The translations under genes were made by a program, and so were the position numbers. A model generated the notes under the pieces. It did no database searches and had not been told where the DNA came from. It saw only the letters and a program-made list of their open reading frames with translations. A stretch of DNA of 64,000 nucleotides from Enterobacter asburiae (lineage in GTDB: Bacteria; Pseudomonadota; Gammaproteobacteria; Enterobacterales; Enterobacteriaceae): assembly GCF_007035645.1 (NCBI RefSeq), contig NZ_AP019632.1, forward strand, positions 2,480,001-2,544,000, read 5' to 3'. Shown here one piece after another: positions 59,344 through 64,000 of the stretch (positions within the stretch are counted from its first letter, which is position 1; each line of letters opens with the position of its first letter).

Positions 59344-59604
59344 ATGTATAACTATGATGACGTACATAAAATCAAGGCCAATCTCGAGTGGATAGTGCAT
59401 CAAGCCTCTGCCCGGTCTCATTTGCGCACTGAGCATGATCAATTAGTGATTTCCGATCTAATGGAACTCATCCAGACATATGAAACTCTTCTTGACCTCG
59501 TAAGCAAATTTGGTGCTTCTGTCTTAAATTCGGAAATCATAGCGGGTCTATCAATCACAGAGGAATTCATCGCTAAAGTTAAGCGAAACGAGGGTGCGAT
59601 GTGA
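59344..59604 (+). CDS. Small helical protein of unknown function, paralogue of the protein at 30189
   Basis: An 86-residue protein aligned along its length with the one at 30189 (MYNYDDVHKIKANLEWIVHQA, MELIQTYETLLDLVSKFG, EFIAKVKRNEGAM). The same leader is present: TCTTGAAATGAGGATTTAAG, then the minicistron ATG AAA TAT GTA TAA with the gene's ATG inside it. It is on the plus strand, opposite to all surrounding late genes, so it must have its own promoter and is likely expressed in the lysogen or early. I do not know its function. Confidence 0.75.
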   Translation: MYNYDDVHKIKANLEWIVHQASARSHLRTEHDQLVISDLMELIQTYETLLDLVSKFGASVLNSEIIAGLSITEEFIAKVKRNEGAM

Positions 59605-59683
59605 GCGACCAACACACTGAGTGGCGATTGATTTGTGTTTTGAAGCTTCAAACTGGTGGATTACAGTTTGAAGCTTGGGTTAT

Positions 59684-60097
59684 TTAATTGCCGTACAGTC
59701 GATTGAAAAGCGCATTTTTCATCGCATTAGAATCAATCGGATCCACGTTTAACCAGGTCAATGTCTCACGATTCTTTTCTGCATTGAAATCAGAAAACAC
59801 ACCATGAATATCACCGCTATCAGGTGAGTAGAGAACAGCAATATTCTGTTCTGGACAACTGTGTGGTTTACACCCTGACAGTGCAATATACTTTTTGCCC
59901 GCAACTGTTACTTCGGTTGATGGCGTGCTCGTGCCACCACTTTTTACCCATGCAGGTAGTTTGTTTTTACTAATCAGCTGGGAGTAGCTTTTAGACGTGC
60001 TTTTTGCACTGGCGAAATCAGAAAGATACTGCCCCTCGTCGGCAAGAGCACTGAAAGATACAAAAGCCATAGCAGCGATAAACACTTTACCTTTCAT
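59684..60097 (-). CDS. Ivy-family inhibitor of C-type lysozyme (prophage-encoded)
   Basis: A 137-residue periplasmic protein with a signal peptide (MKGKVFIAAMAFVSFSALAD). The mature part shows NKLPAWVKSGGTSTPSTEVTV, the hallmark loop GCKPHSCPEQNIAVLYS (Ivy CKPHDC) and LTWLNVDPID. Ivy blocks C-type lysozymes by inserting this loop into the active site. GAGGAT precedes the ATG at 60097. It sits between the terminase and the lysis genes; its target could be host-animal lysozyme rather than the phage's own endolysin, which is of a different family. Confidence 0.85.
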   Translation of the reverse strand: MKGKVFIAAMAFVSFSALADEGQYLSDFASAKSTSKSYSQLISKNKLPAWVKSGGTSTPSTEVTVAGKKYIALSGCKPHSCPEQNIAVLYSPDSGDIHGVFSDFNAEKNRETLTWLNVDPIDSNAMKNALFNRLYGN

Positions 60098-60344
60098 ATT
60101 AATCCTCATTCCATAAAGACATCTCAACACTATACCTTATCGGCTACTATGTCAGCCCTACAGTTAGCTAGAGGATTCCATATTACTGCCTATCCCAAGT
60201 GATTAACTCAGAATCATCCTAATAGCTACCGCTTATGCTTGTTGATTACGGACTGCTTGCCAGACTATTCAAGACTCTGATGAGGAGTTTGCCAACTCCA
60301 GGGAAACATCCATAAAAAGAGCAAGTGAAACTGAGACTCTGGTA

Positions 60345-60369
60345 GCCCTCCTTGTGAGGGCATTTTTTT
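60345..60369 (+). terminator. Orphan plus-strand intrinsic terminator
   Basis: GCCCTC / GAGGGC with a CTTGT loop, then seven T, on the plus strand. No gene on that strand ends here. Nothing else is seen between 60098 and 60485, so a short plus-strand RNA from around 60270 is possible (a weak TTGATT-N18-TATTCA promoter-like pair is at 60242-60270). Confidence 0.7.
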
Positions 60370-60485
60370 ACAATGCTGCGCTTCGCTTGTTAAATATTGA
60401 GTCTTTTCTACAATTTAATAGTGCTTTGCTATGTCAGGTAAAGCCGTCGTTCAGGAATACCCGTGTGCTCAAGGACGAGCCATCC

Positions 60486-61004
60486 CTAATTCTTTCTTTC
60501 CAACTCGATCTGCCTTATGCCAGCGAAATTATTGTTGCCCTTTTCAATTACAGCCAGTAGCGGCTTAATCCACAATACTGCCTGGCAGTACGTCATGGAG
60601 TTGGTGGCAACGGCACGATCATCGGCTGTGTCAGGTCCATTGGAATCGGTGTGCATGGCGCTGGCACGTAAACGGTGCGCGTATTTGAGCAGCCCACCAG
60701 CAATGTCAGCAGGAACAGGCAGATCACAGGTTTTTTCACGGCGGAGAATCTCCCGGTATTCGATTACGGTTTCTTCGGTGCTGGTGTCAATCAGGGAGTT
60801 GAGCCTATTGGCATGTTCTGCAACCTGATTGAATCGATTGAAGTTGAATGCCTGGGTAGCGATAACCTGCCCCTGCAGAGAATTGTCACTTCGCAGAACG
60901 TCGTTTTCGCTTTGAAGATTACTGGCCTCCGAGCAGCTCCGAACGAGGGCAACCGAAAGGCCAGCAATAATGACAACGCCGATAATACCCGGATTAATTT
61001 TCAC
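60486..61004 (-). CDS. Rz-like inner-membrane spanin
   Basis: A 172-residue protein with one N-terminal membrane helix (IIGVVIIAGLSVALVRSC) and a coiled periplasmic part (EASNLQSENDVLRSDNSLQG). The start is GTG at 61004, overlapping the endolysin stop (GTGA). Rz1 is nested in another frame of its second half. Together they should fuse inner and outer membranes at the last step of lysis. Confidence 0.82.
   Translation of the reverse strand: MKINPGIIGVVIIAGLSVALVRSCSEASNLQSENDVLRSDNSLQGQVIATQAFNFNRFNQVAEHANRLNSLIDTSTEETVIEYREILRREKTCDLPVPADIAGGLLKYAHRLRASAMHTDSNGPDTADDRAVATNSMTYCQAVLWIKPLLAVIEKGNNNFAGIRQIELERKN
60593..60739 (-). CDS. Rz1-like outer-membrane spanin lipoprotein nested in Rz
   Basis: A 48-residue frame inside the Rz gene, GTG start at 60739. 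It has a lipoprotein signal (KKPVICLFLLTLLVGC, lipobox LVGC) and a proline-rich mature part (VPAPCTPIPMD, IVPLPPTP). This is the classic Rz1 layout. GGAG is about 10 bases upstream. Confidence 0.88.
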   Translation of the reverse strand: MKKPVICLFLLTLLVGCSNTRTVYVPAPCTPIPMDLTQPMIVPLPPTP

Positions 61005-61537
61005 TGGTCTATCCCCCAGCACGCTAGCGCACTTTCCTGGTCTCGCCGTTCTACCTGACCGTAGCAGCCGTTCTTCTGACCTTTAGTCATGCTGCAATCG
61101 CGACCACCGTCTTTAATCCACCAGCGGATTGCCTCGCATGCCCCGCGGCGGTCACCGGCATTAATGCGCTTATAGAACGTGGACGGGAAGCACTTACCTG
61201 GCCCGATGTTGTACGGGCAGAAAGAAGCTATCCCAGCTTTCTGAGGTTCGGTAAGCGGTACCGTAATATTGCGATCAACCCACGCCAGAGCCTTATTGCG
61301 TTCGATGGCGTTCACCTGATTGCATTTGGCCTGAGTCAATTTCATGCCCTGCACAACCGGTTTACCATCAACCATCGTTGCGCCGCGGCAAATAGTCCAG
61401 ATACCGCCGCCATCTTTGTAGGCCGTGAGGCTGTTACCCTCTTTCTCATTCAGAAACTGATCGAGAATGACGGATGCAGGAGCACCAGCCAGTACCAGCC
61501 CCAGAACTGCAGTACTCAACTTTGCTCTGGATCCCAT
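61001..61537 (-). CDS. SAR endolysin (GH24 lysozyme, R21/P1-type)
   Basis: A 178-residue muramidase. The catalytic triad E33-(8)-D42-(5)-T48 is exact (EGNSLTAYKDGGGIWT). The N-terminal hydrophobic, small-residue-rich stretch TAVLGLVLAGAPASVIL is a signal-anchor-release segment, so the protein is exported inactive and freed when the membrane depolarises. Extra cysteines (TICRG, AKCNQV, SFCPYN) may form activating disulfides. The ATG at 61537 overlaps the holin stop (TGATG); a GTG just upstream is possible. Confidence 0.93.
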   Translation of the reverse strand: MGSRAKLSTAVLGLVLAGAPASVILDQFLNEKEGNSLTAYKDGGGIWTICRGATMVDGKPVVQGMKLTQAKCNQVNAIERNKALAWVDRNITVPLTEPQKAGIASFCPYNIGPGKCFPSTFYKRINAGDRRGACEAIRWWIKDGGRDCSMTKGQKNGCYGQVERRDQESALACWGIDQ

Positions 61538-61839
61538 CACTCACCTTCCTTTTGTAATGCCTCAACGACCACGCTTGCAGCAGCAGGACGCTCGTGAAGG
61601 GGTTTATCACCAACGCCTTTCAGGTAGTCATTGACCATTTTTGTTCGAATCTCATCCTCTCTACGCCTACGGTTTGCATCCACTCGCCCGTTAATGTAGG
61701 AGGCAAGCGAGATAAGCAGACCAGCAGCGCCAAAGAACATGAACACCAGATCCTGAGTGGTAAATCCAATTGCTGACGCCAGAGCTGCTACCCACGCGAA
61801 AAACTGCGTGAAGATGTTCCCTGAATCATTCATTTTCAT
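61537..61839 (-). CDS. Holin (two-helix)
   Basis: A 100-residue protein with two membrane helices (TQFFAWVAALASAIGF and LVFMFFGAAGLLISLASYI) and a charged C-terminus (ANRRRREDEIRTKM). It lies directly upstream of the endolysin with overlapping stop and start, so it should be the lysis-timing holin or a pinholin, as SAR endolysins often pair with pinholins. GAGGTGAG precedes the ATG. Confidence 0.85.
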   Translation of the reverse strand: MKMNDSGNIFTQFFAWVAALASAIGFTTQDLVFMFFGAAGLLISLASYINGRVDANRRRREDEIRTKMVNDYLKGVGDKPLHERPAAASVVVEALQKEGE

Positions 61840-61880
61840 GGTCTCTCACCTCGCTTTGTGCGGGTGCTATTGCAAGAAAT

Positions 61881-61905
61881 AAAAAAGGCCGCCAAACGGC
61901 AGCCT
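61881..61905 (-). terminator. Intrinsic terminator upstream of holin
   Basis: On the minus strand AAGGCTGCC / GGCGGCCTT (one mismatch) is followed by a six-T run. It lies upstream of the holin, so lysis gene expression needs readthrough by Q. Confidence 0.85.
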
Positions 61906-62101
61906 TGTGAGGGTCAAAACCTGCTGGAGCTTCCTTCTTCTGAGGAATGCAAAAAATTAAATAATCCTTAAGAAGAACTATTTAAAGCTTTAAAACAATT
62001 AACTATTCACATAGTTTTTAAATGTTATCATTTGCGTTAAGTTAAAAACTTATCCTCATAGGGATATAAGAGATACAAGCGGGTAGCACTGGCATTATTA
62101 A

Positions 62102-62135
62102 TGCGGAGAAGATTGATGTCGTTCTCCGCACTTTT
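62102..62135 (+). terminator. Plus-strand intrinsic terminator in the late leader region
   Basis: TGCGGAGAA / TTCTCCGCA with an 11-base loop, then CTTTTTA, on the plus strand. It points against the late operon; no gene precedes it on its strand, so it may end a short antisense RNA starting near 62030. Confidence 0.75.
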
Positions 62136-62254
62136 TAGTGCACTGAGCTAGCTATCAAATATCTACCTGCCACCACATTAGTACCAGACACATGCTCAGA
62201 CATTTAGCCCCCTCTTGCTCTGACTCCTCCATTCAGAAAATTTGAGTGGATAGA

Positions 62255-62283
62255 TAAAAAAAGCCCGCTCTTTTGAAGCGGGC
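62255..62283 (-). terminator. Intrinsic terminator in the late leader
   Basis: On the minus strand GCCCGCT / AGCGGGC with a loop of TCAAAAG is followed by seven T. One of a series between Q and the holin. Confidence 0.87.
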
Positions 62284-62434
62284 CAATCAGTTGACTATTT
62301 GTAAGGTAGGTGTGAGTGAAACCAATGACTCAGTAGTGAAGCTGTATCGGCTGATTCACATAAGGTTCAGGAGAACCAACGAGCATTCAGTAACTTCTCA
62401 CGACTTAAAGCGTAGCAGTAGTTTTCCAAGTCAT

Positions 62435-62520
62435 AAAAAAAGGCCTGCGTTTTATGGCAGGCTCTCAAGGAATTTGAAACTTGTGTTGTTGTTTTCATGG
62501 TGCCGGGTGCCTCCCGGTGA
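62435..62520 (-). ncRNA. Candidate small RNA element B in the late leader
   Basis: The shared box TCACCGGGAGGCACCCGGC (62520 to 62502 on the minus strand) is followed by GAAAACAACAACACAAG and then a terminator (GCCTGC / GCAGGC plus seven T). A weak TTGACC/TAATTT promoter-like pair lies about 90-120 bases upstream. The CA-rich stretch resembles sites bound by the GcvB small RNA; the EHEC prophage anti-sRNA AgvB uses this trick. Function is inference. Confidence 0.55.
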
Positions 62521-62678
62521 CTCTACCCCAGTCAGCAAAGACGCGCGCATACCTGCAGACAGCAGTTGACTGGTACGCCCTTTCGCATAGAAAGGATTCA
62601 CCACGTGAATAAATTACGATGAATTCATTCGCATGGTCAATACGTCATTGCTATGGGCACTCTTAAAACGAGGGATAA

Positions 62679-62772
62679 CAAAAAAAGCCGCCGATAGGCA
62701 GCTTTGAAAAATGTTTGGCTCAGTTTTCATCAGGAAAGAAGATGATTTGTTGCGCCGGGTGCCTCCCGGTGA
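62679..62772 (-). ncRNA. Candidate small RNA element C in the late leader
   Basis: A third copy of the 19-bp box (62772 to 62754, minus strand), then GCAACAAATCATC and an intrinsic terminator (AAGCTGCC / GGCGGCTT with one mismatch, then seven T). Copies B and C are 250 bases apart in the same direction. A TATACT -10-like element at about 62870 on the minus strand may be the late promoter producing this RNA when Q is absent. Confidence 0.5.
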
Positions 62773-62887
62773 GAATGACTCCAGTAAACATTCCCGCGTC
62801 TGAGAGGTTTCCTTTTCAGGTAACTACTGGAACGCCCCACCGCAGAGGGGGATTCGCAACACTCACAGTATAGACATAGAAATTTAA

Positions 62888-62920
62888 AAAGCCCCACGGG
62901 GTTAACCGCGGGGCTTTAAA
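62888..62920 (-). terminator. Intrinsic terminator just after Q
   Basis: AAAGCCCCGCGG / CCGTGGGGCTTT is a long near-perfect stem with T on both sides, 80 bases after the Q stop; it can work on both strands but suits the Q transcript. Confidence 0.88.
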
Positions 62921-62997
62921 CGAAGGCAATAACCCATCGTTAGAGGAAAACTACCACAGATTCGAGAAAAGTAAATAGCTCACGATAAAATAATGCC

Positions 62998-63831
62998 CTA
63001 TTTTGTTATCTGCTTAAGCTGCGCATCAGCCCAAGCCTCTTCGATATCAAACTTGGTGATTAGCTGATCGTAAAATGGCTTAACAGACTTTTTCCAAGTA
63101 TCGAGGCTGATTGCATCCGTTATCTGACACACCGCGGCGTAAGCCTCAGTTGATGGAATTCTTTCATACCCCCGCCCGCTGCAGCGTTTGCAATCAGCCA
63201 GAACCGGAACGCCCTGCTGTTTTGTAAGAGCCTGATTAATGGCTTTCCCGCGTCCATGACAGTCATTACAGGCACAACTAACGACCCTCTTACCCTTACA
63301 CTGTGGACATAGAACTCGAGTGACTTCCCTAACCTGCCTGTGCACCTCATAGTCGGAAGGACGAATATCTTCGACGCCCATTTGCAAAGACAACTTCACG
63401 AACCTCTTCTCTCTTGCCGGAGTGTGAGACTTCATGCTGAAAACCTCAGCGTCGATAAACCCTTCCCCGTTGCAGCCATCGCACTGCTTCACGCTGGCGG
63501 CGCTGCGGGAATAGTCCTCAAACGCGAAGGTGGCCAGCTGGTGCATCACTAATGGCTTAACCCTGGCATCCAGTTTGCGCAGGGCAGCCACCCGATCGCA
63601 CTTGGTCAGCGCGTACTGGGCCAGCAATTCGATCGCCCTCTCCCGGTCGTTGCTGCTGATCCCCAACTTCCCGAGAAAAGCACTGTACCCCATGGCGGCC
63701 CGTTCCTGTGTCATGCCCATAGCGGCCATGATATCCGTTCCGGTCAATGAGTCTGACGCCGTTGCACGCGGAGAGTCGCTGATCATTGTCGATTTGGCGA
63801 AGTGATATTTGAGGGTATTTTCAAGATTCAT
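62998..63831 (-). CDS. Late gene antiterminator Q (phage 82 / QuuD type)
   Basis: A 277-residue protein of the Q82 family rather than the lambda or P22 type. It begins [19 protein letters not shown], has [23 protein letters not shown] and four CxxC pairs ([32 protein letters not shown]) that should bind two zinc ions. It loads on RNA polymerase at the late promoter so that transcription passes the many downstream terminators. Its ATG overlaps the rusA stop (ATGA). Confidence 0.9.
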   Translation of the reverse strand: MNLENTLKYHFAKSTMISDSPRATASDSLTGTDIMAAMGMTQERAAMGYSAFLGKLGISSNDRERAIELLAQYALTKCDRVAALRKLDARVKPLVMHQLATFAFEDYSRSAASVKQCDGCNGEGFIDAEVFSMKSHTPAREKRFVKLSLQMGVEDIRPSDYEVHRQVREVTRVLCPQCKGKRVVSCACNDCHGRGKAINQALTKQQGVPVLADCKRCSGRGYERIPSTEAYAAVCQITDAISLDTWKKSVKPFYDQLITKFDIEEAWADAQLKQITK

Positions 63832-64000
63832 GCGGTCTCCAGCTCGGTAATGGTGAGTTCTAATTTCCCGCCCTTAACGACAGGCATTTTCACAACGCGA
63901 TAGTCGACAACCTGGCAGTCATCCAGCCAGAATCCCGCCTTGGTTAAAGCGTCGAATGCAGCTTTCTGCAGGTTATCCAGATCGCGCCGCCGGCGGTCGG
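63828..64000 (-). CDS. rusA: RusA-type Holliday junction resolvase, C-terminal part (cut by window end)
   Basis: The minus-strand frame from the window edge reads [21 protein letters not shown], then [17 protein letters not shown] and ends ELETA. RDLDN and the LDD acidic residues are the catalytic metal site of RusA, which resolves Holliday junctions. The N-terminal part lies outside the window. It overlaps Q by four bases, the usual order in lambdoid phages. Confidence 0.88.
   Translation of the reverse strand, partial: DRRRRDLDNLQKAAFDALTKAGFWLDDCQVVDYRVVKMPVVKGGKLELTITELETA

Noticed and set aside
59344..59604. YmgB/AriR family membership for the paired small proteins
   Set aside because: Size and helical character are similar, but the residue pattern as I recall it does not match, so no family was assigned.
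60354..60560. 68-codon plus-strand frame near the Rz end
   Set aside because: It begins inside the terminator hairpin at 60345 and has no ribosome-binding site.
62273..62569. 98-codon plus-strand frame in the late leader
   Set aside because: It runs across a terminator and one copy of the small-RNA box in the opposite strand; no protein-like features.
30552..64000. Prophage integrase, excisionase and CI-type repressor
   Set aside because: Searched for by eye and not found; these early genes must lie beyond 64000, so the left junction at 30.5 kb carries no integrase.

Overview
The window comes from an Enterobacteriaceae chromosome, most likely Enterobacter or a close relative. It carries near full-length homologues of abgRABT, ogt, fnr, uspE, pntAB, ydgH, ydgI, folM, ydgC and rstA, mostly in E. 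coli-like neighbourhoods. There is also a FliA-type promoter in front of a chemoreceptor and a REP/BIME element. All names rest on recalled family features and residue patterns; no database search was run.

Left part (1-30.5 kb) is host chromosome. In order: the end of an RND efflux pump; an arylamine N-acetyltransferase facing a MocR regulator; a LysR/nitronate monooxygenase pair and an SDR/LysR pair; a small conserved protein; a LexA-boxed umuDC operon; a ribbon-helix-helix-like protein with repeated operator-like sites; a YdbC-type aldo/keto reductase; a chemoreceptor; smrA; the p-aminobenzoyl-glutamate cluster abgR-abgABT, in which abgB has an in-frame amber codon; ogt; fnr with an FNR box; a small membrane protein; uspE; pntAB; ydgH; ydgI; folM; ydgC; rstA.

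At about 30.5 kb the first eight codons of rstB are present and the rest is missing, so this looks like the junction of a lambdoid siphophage prophage filling the rest of the window (30.6-64 kb, continuing past the end). Its left arm is an accessory block: an SRAP abasic-site protein, two cold-shock proteins, a YnfU-type zinc protein, unknown small genes, and a second umuDC pair with its own LexA box. Next, all on the minus strand and read from right to left, are the rusA 3' end, antiterminator Q, a leader region with several terminators and two small-RNA-like elements, the lysis cassette (holin, SAR endolysin, Rz with nested Rz1), an Ivy-type lysozyme inhibitor, terminase, portal, head, and the full lambda-type tail set through J, a Cor exclusion lipoprotein and an S74-chaperone tail fibre. 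No integrase lies inside the window.

The most interesting points are: two probable -1 ribosomal frameshifts (tail chaperone G to GT at A AAA AAC, and major capsid to an Ig-like extension at a GGGGGAG run); three copies of a 19-bp GC-rich box, each followed by an intrinsic terminator, suggesting a prophage small-RNA family; a duplicated small gene with an overlapping four-codon minicistron, one copy between rstA and the rstB stub and one beside terminase; the amber-interrupted abgB; and accessory genes placed in or beside the late operon (Cor, Ivy, two unknown genes on either side of gene I).
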